NCBI GenBank assembly: GCA_016715365.1
Contig: JADKAM010000004.1
Location: 248,001-312,000, forward strand
DNA length: 64,000 bases
Direction of reading: 5' to 3'
DNA from: Chitinophagaceae bacterium
GTDB taxonomy: Bacteria; Bacteroidota; Bacteroidia; Chitinophagales; Chitinophagaceae
Shown piece by piece: positions 44,848-53,863 of this stretch. A program made the translations under genes and the position numbers. The notes beneath the pieces were generated by a model. The model did not search any database. It had not been told where the DNA came from and was given only the letters and a program-made list of their open reading frames with translations. The stretch's first letter is position 1, and each line of letters starts with the position of its first letter.

Positions 44848-45177
44848 TTATTCGTACACAGATGTGTTGTTCATGTTATAGGCTGCCGCAAAAGATTCAA
44901 TGGTAGCCGGTTTGCTGTTAATATTATAAACAGCAGTTGAATCGGGTTTTGCTGCCTTATCTGTTTGTAAAAGTGAAATAACATTTACGATGAACAGCAC
45001 AGCCAATGTTGCGGTAACAAATGCAGGGCGAAGTAAAAAGATTGTTTTCTTCTCAGCTGCCGGTTGCATTTTACCCTTTAAACGGGTGTAAAAGAAATCG
45101 GGAGCAACAGCGGGCTGTATGCCCCCGAGACTTGTCATTATACTTTCAATCCGCTTTTGTGAAAACTTATGTTGCAT
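44848..45177 (-). CDS. Single-span anti-sigma-factor-like protein
   Basis: The 109-residue protein begins with a cytoplasmic part, SIMTSLGGIQPAVAPDFFYTRLKGKMQP. The P-x-F-F-Y-T-R-L pattern is typical of small membrane partners of ECF sigma factors in this phylum. One membrane helix follows (about 49-69, AFVTATLAVLFIVNVISLL) and then a short outer tail. The gene lies 53 bases after the ECF sigma gene, where an anti-sigma factor is expected. I see no zinc motif, so it is not a ZAS-type anti-sigma factor. Confidence 0.7.
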   Translation of the reverse strand: MQHKFSQKRIESIMTSLGGIQPAVAPDFFYTRLKGKMQPAAEKKTIFLLRPAFVTATLAVLFIVNVISLLQTDKAAKPDSTAVYNINSKPATIESFAAAYNMNNTSVYE

Positions 45178-45230
45178 GGGTAAAATTTGCCTGTTAATAA
45201 TTTAGATGCCGTTTTTTATTTAAACCTTCG

Positions 45231-45794
45231 CTAAGGAGGTAATTCATTTAATTTTTTTCGGAGATTCCCTTTTGCCCGTTGTAATAAGGAGTCAACTGCC
45301 GACTCGGTTGTATTTAAAATGGCTGCAATTTCGCGGTAGCTCAAATCTTCTACCTTGTTTAAAATAAAGGCTGTGCGCTGGTTTTCAGGCAAAAGGTCAA
45401 TTACTTTAAAAAGAATGGCAGCATCTTCTTTCTTTTCCTGTAAAACACCAGGGTGGTTAAAATCTTCGGGTTCGTACAGCGGTATATTGTTATCTCCAAA
45501 TAGGCTGCTTAAAAATCCAAAACGTTTTTTTCTTTTTTTGCTGCGCAGATGATCAAGCGATTTGGTTACGGTGATGCGGTAAATCCAGGTAGATAAAAGC
45601 GATTCGCCTTTAAAATTTTGTATGGAGCGGTATACCTGTATAAAAACTTCCTGGGCAATATCTTCGGCTTCGGTATGGTGTTGCAGTAAACCCAGCGCTG
45701 TATTGAATACCTTATCCTGAAACCGGGTCACCAATTCCTTAAATGCAGATTCCTCTCCATGGCGGAGGCCAAAAAGTAATTCCTGTTCGGTCAA
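45231..45794 (-). CDS. ECF-type RNA polymerase sigma factor
   Basis: ECF sigma factors direct RNA polymerase to stress promoters. The 187-residue protein has region 2 (about 20-90: TRFQDKVFNTALGLLQ, AEDIAQEVFIQVYRSI, LSTWIYRITVTKSLDHLRS) and region 4 (about 125-180: LPENQRTAFILNKVEDLSYREIAAI, TTESAVDSLLQRAKGNLRK). It heads a group with an anti-sigma-like gene, a Spy-like protein and a di-haem peroxidase, so envelope or peroxide stress is the probable signal (inference). The start MTEQELLFGLR is unambiguous. Confidence 0.93.
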   Translation of the reverse strand: MTEQELLFGLRHGEESAFKELVTRFQDKVFNTALGLLQHHTEAEDIAQEVFIQVYRSIQNFKGESLLSTWIYRITVTKSLDHLRSKKRKKRFGFLSSLFGDNNIPLYEPEDFNHPGVLQEKKEDAAILFKVIDLLPENQRTAFILNKVEDLSYREIAAILNTTESAVDSLLQRAKGNLRKKLNELPP

Positions 45795-45852
45795 ATGGTG
45801 ATGCGCTTTATTTTTAGACGGTGGAAAGTAGTATTTCCTTCGGAGACTTATA

Positions 45853-46908
45853 CTATTTTCTGAAGTTTTTTATAAATGTTCCGATTTCAGCGTTAAAATG
45901 TGCTGCTTCGTTAAACATAAACTGGTGTTCAATGGGAACTACATAGATGGGGAAATCGTTCAGTTCTTTTTCAAACTTTTCAAGCCTTACTGCATCCTTC
46001 TCTGTTGTAAGCACCAGTTTTTTATCAGATCTTATCTTTTTAAACTGCTGTCTGATATCCTGCAGATCGTTGCTGTGAAAAATATGATGATCAGCATAAC
46101 GGATCATATCATAACTGTCGGCATGCCTGTTGAGATGTTCTTTTAAAGGCCTCGGGTTTGCAATACCGCAAACCAGCAGTATCCCATCTTCAGGTTTAAT
46201 GTCAATTGTTTCTTTTGTAAAAAGATGATAAGCTTTGCCATAAACTATTCTGGTAAAATAAACGGTTTGATTTGCCTCAGGATCTATTTCTGCAATGATT
46301 GCTTTCTTTTCTGTTTCTGAAAGATCGGCCTTGCATTTGGTTACAATAATAATATCAGCACGTTTACTGCTGCTTCTCACATCACGCAGATCGCCGGCGG
46401 GTAAAATAAAATCACGGGTGTATAAATTGGAAAAATCGGTTAGTACGATATTTAAACCGGCTTTAACCTGCCTGTGCTGAAAAGCATCATCTAAAATGAT
46501 GACTTCTGTTTCGGGCCTTTCGTGCAGCAGTTGCGGAATGGCCACGATCCTTTCTTCGCCCACAGCAACAGCAACATCAGGAAACTTTTGATGAAACTGC
46601 ATGGGCTCATCTCCTATTTCCAGTGCCGTGGTATCTTCATTGGCAATGGCAAAACCTACCGTTTTTCTTTTGTAACCACGGCTTAGCGTGGCCGTTTTAA
46701 AATCATTTTTTAAAAGACGGATCAGGTATTCCGTCATCGGTGTTTTGCCGGTACCGCCTGTGGCTAAATTGCCCACGCAAATGATAGGGAAATTAAAAGA
46801 AGCTGATTTTAAAATGTTTTTATCGTACAGTTTATTGCGAAGCCATATGATGGCACCGTAAATCCAGGTTATTGGTAAGAGTAGATATCTGAAGCTTTTT
46901 AGGAGCAA
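45853..46908 (-). CDS. lpxK: Tetraacyldisaccharide 4'-kinase
   Basis: LpxK adds the 4'-phosphate to the lipid A precursor at the cytoplasmic face of the inner membrane. The 351-residue protein has an N-terminal membrane-associated helix (RYLLLPITWIYGAIIWLRN), the Walker-type loop VGNLATGGTGKTPM (46-58), the catalytic-region patterns ILSRGYKR-like (here TLSRGYKRK) and VILDDAFQHRQV, and KLVLTTEKDAVRLEKF late. Length and order are normal for the family. It is followed on the minus strand by the ECF sigma gene 58 bases on, and preceded by rsmD. Confidence 0.95.
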   Translation of the reverse strand: MLLKSFRYLLLPITWIYGAIIWLRNKLYDKNILKSASFNFPIICVGNLATGGTGKTPMTEYLIRLLKNDFKTATLSRGYKRKTVGFAIANEDTTALEIGDEPMQFHQKFPDVAVAVGEERIVAIPQLLHERPETEVIILDDAFQHRQVKAGLNIVLTDFSNLYTRDFILPAGDLRDVRSSSKRADIIIVTKCKADLSETEKKAIIAEIDPEANQTVYFTRIVYGKAYHLFTKETIDIKPEDGILLVCGIANPRPLKEHLNRHADSYDMIRYADHHIFHSNDLQDIRQQFKKIRSDKKLVLTTEKDAVRLEKFEKELNDFPIYVVPIEHQFMFNEAAHFNAEIGTFIKNFRK

Positions 46909-46982
46909 GGTTGTTTAATAGTTTAATGGTCTAATGGTTGGAAGTCTGCTTTTGCCGGTTCTCTCGATTCACTACTCACCAC

Positions 46983-47546
46983 TCACGTTTCAGGTTGAAT
47001 AAAGATAGAAAAGATCGTCGTCCCATAATTCCTTTCTGTTTTATAATTGGCAAACTTTTTATAATTATTGCGGGGTGTATGTTCCAGCACAAACCAGCCC
47101 TTCGGTTTTAAAAGCTGTTTTTCAAATATTTTTAATGGCAGGTCATCAATGGTTGCCAAAGCATAAGGCGGGCCTGCAAAAATAAAATCATATTGTCCAC
47201 CGGATCCTGCGGGCTGGTTGGTGGTTTCAATAAAACGAAACACATCACTCTTTACCACATTAAAATTTTCAAATTTCAGTTCTTCTGATGTCTTCTTAAT
47301 AAAATCATACATCTTATTATCTTTCTCCACAATGGTAATATCGGGCGCTCCCCTGCTGGCCAGTTCGTAACTGATGCAGCCGGTGCCGCCAAACAGATCC
47401 AGCACTTTTAACTCATCAAACTCTAAATTGTTTTGCAGAATATTGAACAAACCTTCTTTGGCAATATCTGTGGTGGGCCTGGTATAGGGCATATTTGCCG
47501 GTGGACTGATCCTTCTACCTCCATGTATGCCGCTGATTATACGCAT
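46983..47546 (-). CDS. rsmD: 16S rRNA guanine-N2 methyltransferase RsmD, with altered motif IV
   Basis: RsmD methylates G966 of 16S rRNA using S-adenosylmethionine. The 187-residue protein has the family start RIISGIHGGRRI, TRPTTDIAKEGLFNIL, motif I VLDLFGGTGCISYELASRG (48-66) and motif IV. In motif IV the usual D/N-P-P-Y is here G-P-P-Y (residues 125-128; codon GGC). The acidic or amide side chain in this place holds the target amino group, so loss of it should reduce activity. The change needs one base (GAC to GGC). The gene overlaps the DUF3822 gene upstream by 10 bases, a phylum-typical arrangement. Confidence 0.9.
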   Translation of the reverse strand: MRIISGIHGGRRISPPANMPYTRPTTDIAKEGLFNILQNNLEFDELKVLDLFGGTGCISYELASRGAPDITIVEKDNKMYDFIKKTSEELKFENFNVVKSDVFRFIETTNQPAGSGGQYDFIFAGPPYALATIDDLPLKIFEKQLLKPKGWFVLEHTPRNNYKKFANYKTERNYGTTIFSIFIQPET

Positions 47547-48373
47547 GATGCCAATTCAAATAAATGACTGAAAAAATGCGGCGGATGATTTTTTATCGCT
47601 TCATCATAAGTATAATCACCAGACAAAGTATCAAACTCAATATTTAAAAAATATTTGTACACAGCAGCATATAAACCGGAGTTCTCATCGATCATGCCAT
47701 TTATGTGCAGTGTTACAGAATCCGGCTGTATATCAAAACCCTTACAAACATTCAGCAAATGAAAAACACAATCATCTGCATGCGTATAATTGAAGTTTTG
47801 TATTACCTGCAGTTTGCCTTCTTTACATAACATGATGGTTAAACTGTTGCTGTAAAAAACAGTAAACAAATGATTGCCTCCGGGCATATCCCGGTTAACA
47901 ATGGCACTAAACAAATGTGTTTGTGTTGCAACCGGTAAAGCAGTTGAAAAAATATCAATAACCGCTTCCGGTATACGGTAAACATTGTGCAGGTTATGCT
48001 TGTATAAAAAATCTGAATGGATGATTCCCTGCTTTGCATCACCAAAAACAAGGTTCAGCATATTCAGGTTACGGTCGGCATTCATCAATTCGGCAGGTAC
48101 CAAAATGCTTTCGGTAAAAGCCCAAAAGTTATGTGACCTGCTATATTGTTTTTTCAGCAAATTCTCGCTGTTGCATATTTCTTTCAGTTTATCTGCAATT
48201 TCAGTTTCAATGATGCCCGGCGAAAAAGGATAGATGACTACGGCTTTAAAACAATTATCGGCCCCCAGCACCACCAGCGAAAAGCCCATGGGGCCTGCTT
48301 CTGTAAATAACTGAGCTGTTTCAAAATCAATTTCTGTTGCCTGTATATTAAAAGATGGATTCACATGTTGCAT
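47537..48373 (-). CDS. DUF3822 protein
   Basis: The 278-residue protein fits DUF3822, a Bacteroidota family with a fold like the actin/hexokinase superfamily or a type IV pilus-assembly-like ATPase (family knowledge; function unknown). Family patterns are the start NPSFNIQATEIDF, the central GIIHSDFLYKHNLHNVYRIP, and HLFTVFYSNSLTIMLCKEGKL. It regularly precedes rsmD and may act in ribosome or RNA maturation (inference from neighbourhood). It overlaps rsmD by 10 bases and is divergent from the MATE exporter 34 bases away. Confidence 0.85.
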   Translation of the reverse strand: MQHVNPSFNIQATEIDFETAQLFTEAGPMGFSLVVLGADNCFKAVVIYPFSPGIIETEIADKLKEICNSENLLKKQYSRSHNFWAFTESILVPAELMNADRNLNMLNLVFGDAKQGIIHSDFLYKHNLHNVYRIPEAVIDIFSTALPVATQTHLFSAIVNRDMPGGNHLFTVFYSNSLTIMLCKEGKLQVIQNFNYTHADDCVFHLLNVCKGFDIQPDSVTLHINGMIDENSGLYAAVYKYFLNIEFDTLSGDYTYDEAIKNHPPHFFSHLFELASCV

Positions 48374-48407
48374 TTCAGCGGCAAAATAAGATATTTTTGC
48401 CTACTTT

Positions 48408-49760
48408 ATGGACAGTACTGCTACAACACCCGATTTAAAAGTTAAGGTAACTTATAAACAGATACTCACTATTGCGTTGCCCATTACGCTTGCTATACTT
48501 ATTCCGCAGATCAATATGCTCACCAACAGCATCTTCCTGGGCGATTTAAGTACCGAGGCTTTGGGTAATGCCGGCATTACCGGTGTATTTTATTTAATTT
48601 TTGCTGTGGCCGGTCATGGGTTGAATAATGCATTGCAGGCAGTTTTTTCCCGCTATGCCGGCAGCGATAATCCCGAAGCATTTAAAACCATCCTGTCACA
48701 GGGCATCCGCATATCATTGCAGTTTGCAGTGGCAGGTATTTTAATAACCTGGTTTATTGCGCCATTAATTCTGCAGCAGGTTGCCGATCCTAAAGCATAC
48801 CCAGAGGAGATCAGTTTTTTAAAGATCCGCATCATGGGCCTGCCCTTTTTGTTTTTGTTCCAGATGGGTAATGCATTTTTGGTAGCATCGCTCAACAGCC
48901 GTTATTTAATGATCGGTTTTATTTGTGAAGCCGGTTTAAATATCCTGCTCGATTATTTACTCATCAAAGGCCGCCATGGTTTTCCGGTAATGGGTTTTAA
49001 TGGAGCTGCGGTGGCATCGGTTATTTCAGAAGTTGTTGGGATGATCGTAGTACTGATCGTTTTGTACCGCACGGGTTTAAAAAAACAATACGGTCTCTTA
49101 AAAACTTTTGTGTACAACAGGATCATCACCAAAGAAATTTTAAAAATATCGGCACCATTGATGTTGCAGTATGTAATCAGCGTAACAACCTGGCTGGTAT
49201 TTTTTCTTTTAATTGAAGGCCTGCACGACGAAACCGCCAAAGCCATCAGCAATACCATGCGTAATGTATTTGGATTAACCGGTGTTTTTGTGTGGGCATT
49301 TGCCAGCACCACCAATGTAATGGTAAGTAATTTAATGGGTCAAAAGCGTGAGGATAAAGTGCTGGAAGCCATTACCAAAACCATGTTGCTGAGCGTTGGT
49401 TTTTGTTTGGCCATGTGCCTGCTGGTAAATATTTTTCCAACGGTATTTTTTGGCCTGTTTGGCCAGGGGCCAGCGTTTGTACAAAAAGGTATACCCGTGC
49501 TGCGTGTGGTTAGCATGGGCCTGATGGTAATGAGCATTGCCAATATCTGGCTCAATGGAGTAACCGGTACCGCCAAAACCAGGGTTAACCTGATGATTGA
49601 AATTGTTGCTATTTCGGTTTACCTTATTTACAGTTGGTATTTTGTAAAAGTAAATTACACTTCCCTCGCTATGGCCTGGAGCAACGAAGTGGTTTACTGG
49701 TTCAGCATCTTTATCATGTCGTTTATTTATTTAAGGAGTGGGAAGTGGAAGACGAAGTAG
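48408..49760 (+). CDS. MATE-family efflux transporter
   Basis: MATE transporters export drugs or toxins using Na+ or H+ gradients. The 450-residue protein has twelve hydrophobic segments in two halves, with family patterns LPITLAILIPQINMLTNSIF in helix 1 and LMLQYVISVTTWLVFFLLIE in helix 7 and the conserved SVISEVVGMIVVL between. The substrate range is not visible. The gene starts 34 bases from the divergent DUF3822 gene, so the two promoters must overlap. A 149-base spacer follows. Confidence 0.92.
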   Translation: MDSTATTPDLKVKVTYKQILTIALPITLAILIPQINMLTNSIFLGDLSTEALGNAGITGVFYLIFAVAGHGLNNALQAVFSRYAGSDNPEAFKTILSQGIRISLQFAVAGILITWFIAPLILQQVADPKAYPEEISFLKIRIMGLPFLFLFQMGNAFLVASLNSRYLMIGFICEAGLNILLDYLLIKGRHGFPVMGFNGAAVASVISEVVGMIVVLIVLYRTGLKKQYGLLKTFVYNRIITKEILKISAPLMLQYVISVTTWLVFFLLIEGLHDETAKAISNTMRNVFGLTGVFVWAFASTTNVMVSNLMGQKREDKVLEAITKTMLLSVGFCLAMCLLVNIFPTVFFGLFGQGPAFVQKGIPVLRVVSMGLMVMSIANIWLNGVTGTAKTRVNLMIEIVAISVYLIYSWYFVKVNYTSLAMAWSNEVVYWFSIFIMSFIYLRSGKWKTK

Positions 49761-49909
49761 GTTTTTTGGGAACGGACATTTGTTTTTCATAGCATCATCG
49801 TTGTGTCACTCACTTGTACTGAATACCAATGGGGAGTTTTAATTGTGTTTTGTAAACAGGTTTTTAATGCCTAAAAAGGTTCATATATTTAATAGTTAAC
49901 ATCAAGTTT

Positions 49910-50269
49910 ATGAAATATACACTCACACTGTTTTTTATTCTCTTCTATTTATTCTCCTTTTCACAGGCAGCCACATTAAATAGCCAGCCAGGTAAAACAC
50001 CAAAGTGTGTCACTTTCATAACTAAAGTTGATATTGCCAACGCAACCAAAGAGGGTATCTATTTGAATGGATACGTTGTAAATATTGATTACGGGCAACT
50101 CAAAAATCTTAACGGCAAAACAATTAAAGTTACAGGAAAGGTAACAATTGTAAAAGGCCTTAATAGTGAGCCCAAAGAATATGATAAAAATGGCCAGGAA
50201 ATTATTAAGCAAGGGCGTAGTGAAGACAGTAAGCATATCTTATCACCCAAAATTAAAATCATTAAGTAA
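49910..50269 (+). CDS. Secreted small OB-like protein of unknown function
   Basis: The 119-residue protein has a signal peptide (MKYTLTLFFILFYLFSFSQA). The mature part has five strands, among them GIYLNGYVVNIDYGQLKNL and GKTIKVTGKVTIVKGL, which resemble the OB-type folds of small secreted proteins in this phylum. No function is known. It is convergent with cydB 20 bases away and has no operon partner. Confidence 0.65.
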   Translation: MKYTLTLFFILFYLFSFSQAATLNSQPGKTPKCVTFITKVDIANATKEGIYLNGYVVNIDYGQLKNLNGKTIKVTGKVTIVKGLNSEPKEYDKNGQEIIKQGRSEDSKHILSPKIKIIK

Positions 50270-50289
50270 TTTCTTCAGTAGCTTTTGCT

Positions 50290-51285
50290 TTATTCATCAC
50301 TCCCCTTAAACACTTTAAACAGAAAATAAAAGCAGGGCACGATCAGTATCAATCCTACTATCAATGCAATGAAGAGTTGGTACAGGGTTGCATACGGCGC
50401 CTGTGTATTATAAAAAGTAAGATGAGTGCCTCCTTTCTCAAAAATAATTACCGGAAACTGCATGGCAAACCAACCAAATATGATCAATGCTACCTGGGCG
50501 CCAATAGCTATTCTTAAATAAATAGTTTTGGGATGATTGACTAAATAAAAAATGACCGGTATCAATAAAATGACCAGGCTGAATGATATAATGCAAAGAA
50601 CAGAACCAAAAAAATCAGCCAGCAGGTGACGGTTATTATATTCAGCACTTAAAAAAACAAGCAAGCCCATTGCAAAGGTTGAGGATAAAAATATTTTTGA
50701 AAGCCTGCTGTATTTCCTTTGTTCCGGCGTATTCTTTGCTTCGCCGGTTAAAAATACGGCTGCTATATATCCAAAAATGGCAATGGTAAATAAACCCATC
50801 GCAACGCAAAAAAGATTAAACCAGGGCAGGATAAACCGCTCAGAAAAACTTCCTGCATTATCCGGGGGAATATCTCCCAATATCATTGCCCCCAGTGTGA
50901 TACCCAAAAAAAACGGGGTGATAAAACTCGATATTTCGAAGAAGCTTGTAAAATATTTATGGGTCTTATCCGGCGAAACATCATAGTAACGAAATGTAAA
51001 AGCCGTACCACGCAACACAATACCAATTAAAACGACCATCAACGGAATATGCAGCGATAAACTAAGTGTTGCATACACCAGCGGAAACCCGGTGAAGATG
51101 ATAACAATGGCAAGTATCAGCCAAACGTGATTGGCTTCCCATACCGGTGCTATGGCTTTTGAAACTGTTCTCTCTCCCCTCCTTCCTGCAAATATTTCCA
51201 GTATACCTGCACCAAAATCGGCACCACCTAAAATGGTGTACAGGATAAATGCAACTGCCAGTATAATGATGATGATCTGCAGCAT
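50290..51285 (-). CDS. cydB: Cytochrome bd oxidase subunit II
   Basis: CydB forms the membrane heterodimer of the bd quinol oxidase with CydA. The 331-residue protein has the start ILYTILGGADFGAGILEIF with the conserved GGADFGAG, then EANHVWLILAIVIIFTGFP, RGTAFTFRYYD, and nine hydrophobic segments. It starts 5 bases after cydA and is translated from the same mRNA. No CydX-like small subunit gene was found between or after them. The enzyme allows respiration at low oxygen and helps resist nitric oxide and peroxide. Confidence 0.95.
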   Translation of the reverse strand: MLQIIIIILAVAFILYTILGGADFGAGILEIFAGRRGERTVSKAIAPVWEANHVWLILAIVIIFTGFPLVYATLSLSLHIPLMVVLIGIVLRGTAFTFRYYDVSPDKTHKYFTSFFEISSFITPFFLGITLGAMILGDIPPDNAGSFSERFILPWFNLFCVAMGLFTIAIFGYIAAVFLTGEAKNTPEQRKYSRLSKIFLSSTFAMGLLVFLSAEYNNRHLLADFFGSVLCIISFSLVILLIPVIFYLVNHPKTIYLRIAIGAQVALIIFGWFAMQFPVIIFEKGGTHLTFYNTQAPYATLYQLFIALIVGLILIVPCFYFLFKVFKGSDE

Positions 51286-51290
51286 GTTTT

Positions 51291-52616
51291 TTATTCTGTT
51301 TCAATTTTTGCCGATGGATAATCTGTCTGTAACCTGGCAATATGTTTGCGCATTAACCAAATGATGATGATAGTAAGCAATACATAAACCGCCATTATAG
51401 AATAAAACGAATACTGTAAACCCGGCATGGTTGAAACAGCATCTTTGGTTTTCATCACCCCGTAAATGATCCAGGGTTGCCGGCCTGTTTCGGTAACCGT
51501 CCAGCCAGCTTCTACTGCAATAAAGCCTATTGGAGTAAGCCAGGCAATAAATACCAGCCACCATTTTTTGCTGAGTATATTTTTCCAGCGGGTACTAAAA
51601 ATAATAAACAGCAAACCAGCCAGGGCCAATAAGCATCCGCTCAATATCATGATCTGAAAAGCAACATGTGTTATGACCACCGGAGGCCGTTCTTCTTTTG
51701 GAAATTTATCCAGCCCGATAACTTCAGCATTAAAATCACCATGGGCCAGGTAACTTAATAAACCCGGCACATGAATGGCATAATCAACCTGTTCGGTTTT
51801 GTTGTTGGGAATGCCGCCAAAAACGAAACCGGCATGGGTACTGGTTTTATAATGCGCTTCCAAAGCAGCCAGTTTTGCCGGTTGTCTTTTGGCAACATCT
51901 TTGGCCGAAATATCGCCGCTTAAAGGTTGCAGTATGGCAGCCACAGCGCCAAAGCTCAATGCAATTTTAAGCGCCGTTTTATGAAATTCAATTTTGCGGT
52001 TTTTAATTAATAAAAATGCATGCACACCAGCCACGGCAAAAGCTGTTGCAACAAACGCAGCCAACGTCATGTGCAGCGCCTGCGAAAACCAGGCATCGTT
52101 AAACATAGCGGCCACCGGGTCAATTTCTGTGGCTTTGCCGTCTTTCCAAACAAAGCCTGTTGGGCTGTTCATCCACGAATTGGCAGCCACAACAAAAATG
52201 CCCGACATGATACCAGAAATACCCACCACAATCCCCGAAATCCAATGCACCCATTTATTCAACTTTTTCCAGCCATACAAAAAAACACCCAGGGCAATGG
52301 CTTCCACAAAAAATGCGGTACCCTCCCACGAAAATGGCATGCCGATTATGGGGCCTGCATGTTTCATAAATTCAGGAAACAGTAATCCTAATTCAAAAGA
52401 TAATACGGTACCCGAAACGGCACCCACTGCAAAAAAGATCGCCACGCCTTTTGACCAGGCTTTAGCAACATCCAGGTAAGCCTGCCTGCCGGTTCGCAGC
52501 CACCTCCATTCGCTGAAAGCCATGAACACAGGCATGGCAATACCAATGCAGGCAAACACAATATGAAAACCCAGCGAAAGCGCCATTTGTAAACGAGCGG
52601 CCAGCAGATCTTCCAT
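51291..52616 (-). CDS. cydA: Cytochrome bd oxidase subunit I
   Basis: CydA carries the haems b558, b595 and d and oxidises quinol with reduction of O2 to water. The 441-residue protein starts MEDLLAARLQMALSLGFH, where His18 is the b595 (or d) ligand; other family patterns are FSQALHMTLAAFVATAFAVAGVHA and ETGRQPWIIYGVMKTKDAVS. It is 80 residues shorter than the E. coli form because of the short Q-loop found in many phyla. The 141 bases before the gene should contain the promoter; I see no FNR-type site. Confidence 0.95.
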   Translation of the reverse strand: MEDLLAARLQMALSLGFHIVFACIGIAMPVFMAFSEWRWLRTGRQAYLDVAKAWSKGVAIFFAVGAVSGTVLSFELGLLFPEFMKHAGPIIGMPFSWEGTAFFVEAIALGVFLYGWKKLNKWVHWISGIVVGISGIMSGIFVVAANSWMNSPTGFVWKDGKATEIDPVAAMFNDAWFSQALHMTLAAFVATAFAVAGVHAFLLIKNRKIEFHKTALKIALSFGAVAAILQPLSGDISAKDVAKRQPAKLAALEAHYKTSTHAGFVFGGIPNNKTEQVDYAIHVPGLLSYLAHGDFNAEVIGLDKFPKEERPPVVITHVAFQIMILSGCLLALAGLLFIIFSTRWKNILSKKWWLVFIAWLTPIGFIAVEAGWTVTETGRQPWIIYGVMKTKDAVSTMPGLQYSFYSIMAVYVLLTIIIIWLMRKHIARLQTDYPSAKIETE

Positions 52617-52757
52617 AAAAAAGATTTACATCAAATTTACCGCAAAACGGCTAAAGCAATTTATAAGTTTAATGAATTGCTTAGTAAAGACCCGGATGTG
52701 TAGTTTATCGTTGCTAACGTGTGTGGAATAGCATGGTGCTGTTTTGAAGTGCTGAAT

Positions 52758-53150
52758 CTATTTTTTCATTTTAGTCTTTTCTCTTTCCAGGTTTTCCTTA
52801 ACCCTGAATTTTACAATACGGCTTATTAAAGCCAGTGGCAGTGGTTGATTGTGCGGAAACTGAACCGAACCCTTTCCTTCTTTGTAAACTGCCAGTAATT
52901 CTTTAAATGCAGCATGACCGGTTGGTGTGGCATAAAAACCTGTATGATTTTTATAGCCTGCAAAATAAACCAACACACCGTGGTATTTATATGCCGGCAT
53001 CCGGTAACTGATGAGTTCTTCAGCAGCAGGAGCCGCTTTTTTAATGGCCTGCCGTATTTGTTGCAGCCTTTCCTGTATGTGCGGCTCAAAAGCGGCAATA
53101 TATTCATTTACATTTTCAGCAACGGTTGATTTTTTTTTCATAGCCTGCAT
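52758..53150 (-). CDS. DUF1801 protein (YdhG-like)
   Basis: The 130-residue protein has the DUF1801 pattern: NVNEYIAAFEPHIQERLQQI, ISYRMPAYKYHGVLVYFAG, GFYATPTGHAAFKELLAVYK and the final KGSVQFPHNQPLPLALI. It is the last gene of the six-gene cluster and overlaps the VOC gene by one base (TAATG). A start four codons later (MKKKST) is also possible. Members may bind iron or small molecules; no function is proven here. Confidence 0.82.
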   Translation of the reverse strand: MQAMKKKSTVAENVNEYIAAFEPHIQERLQQIRQAIKKAAPAAEELISYRMPAYKYHGVLVYFAGYKNHTGFYATPTGHAAFKELLAVYKEGKGSVQFPHNQPLPLALISRIVKFRVKENLEREKTKMKK

Positions 53151-53563
53151 TATTTATTTTTTTCAAAATTCAATAACCAATGATTACCGTATTTATCAGT
53201 AAGATCGCCAAAAGTGGCACCCCAAAAACTTTCTTCCAGTGCATGATCTTTATTACCGCCTGCCGAAAGTTTTTCGTAAAAGTTCTGTATCTCTTCATCG
53301 CTGCTGCAATTAATAGCAAGGGACACGTTGTTACCTTTAATAAGACCTTTCTCTCCTACCATATCCGATCCCATTAGTACAAGACTGTCTTTAACAAGCG
53401 TTGCATGTAAAATACATTCCTTCATTTGTGGTGGCATTTTATCTGCCAGCGGCGATTCGCCAATGGTTTGCAATGTAAGTTCGCCCCCCAGGCAATCCTT
53501 ATAAAAATTCATGGCCTCCCGGCAGTTGCCGTTAAATGTTAAGTAAGAATTTATCAGCGTCAT
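53150..53563 (-). CDS. VOC-superfamily protein, PhnB-like
   Basis: The 137-residue protein has the paired beta-alpha-beta-beta-beta units of the vicinal-oxygen-chelate fold: LTFNGNCREAMNFYKDCLGG at the start and EESFWGATFGDLTDKYGNHW at the end, typical of PhnB/glyoxalase-like proteins. PhnB relatives have no proven reaction. A metal site cannot be assigned. It starts close to the HhH gene (8 bases) and overlaps the DUF1801 gene, so it is in the same mRNA. Confidence 0.85.
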   Translation of the reverse strand: MTLINSYLTFNGNCREAMNFYKDCLGGELTLQTIGESPLADKMPPQMKECILHATLVKDSLVLMGSDMVGEKGLIKGNNVSLAINCSSDEEIQNFYEKLSAGGNKDHALEESFWGATFGDLTDKYGNHWLLNFEKNK

Positions 53564-53571
53564 AGTCAGAA

Positions 53572-53853
53572 TTATTTTTTAAATGCAAGTCCCGCTTTGT
53601 GTAGTGCATTGCTGAGTTTTGGTATAGATGCCGGCCCCATACCATGCCATGCCAAAATTTCTTTTTTGCTGCATGCAGCAAGTTGCTGCAGTGTTGTTAT
53701 TCCTTTATTTTCCAGTGCACGCCGTGCCGGTGCCGACAGTTCAGCAAGAAACCCGGTTGTTGGTTTTAGTTCCTGCTCACATATTGGGCAAACGGGGCAA
53801 TCGCTTGTTTTAAAATAAGTATGCCCGTTGGCGCAGATCCGTTTATTTTTCAT
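53572..53853 (-). CDS. Zinc-ribbon and helix-hairpin-helix protein (RNA polymerase alpha-CTD-like)
   Basis: The 93-residue protein has a small zinc-ribbon-like start with Cys7, Cys19, Cys22 and Cys25 (ICANGHTYF, SDCPVCPICEQ). After it comes a helix-hairpin-helix part, LSAPARRALENKGITTLQQL and WHGMGPASIPKLSNALHKAG, like the C-terminal domain of RNA polymerase alpha. Both parts suggest binding to DNA or to a protein complex. It sits between the two VOC genes with 8 and 10 bases of spacing. Related small proteins occur in the same kind of cluster in other Chitinophagaceae (family recollection). Confidence 0.72.
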   Translation of the reverse strand: MKNKRICANGHTYFKTSDCPVCPICEQELKPTTGFLAELSAPARRALENKGITTLQQLAACSKKEILAWHGMGPASIPKLSNALHKAGLAFKK

Positions 53854-53863
53854 TGCAAACAGT

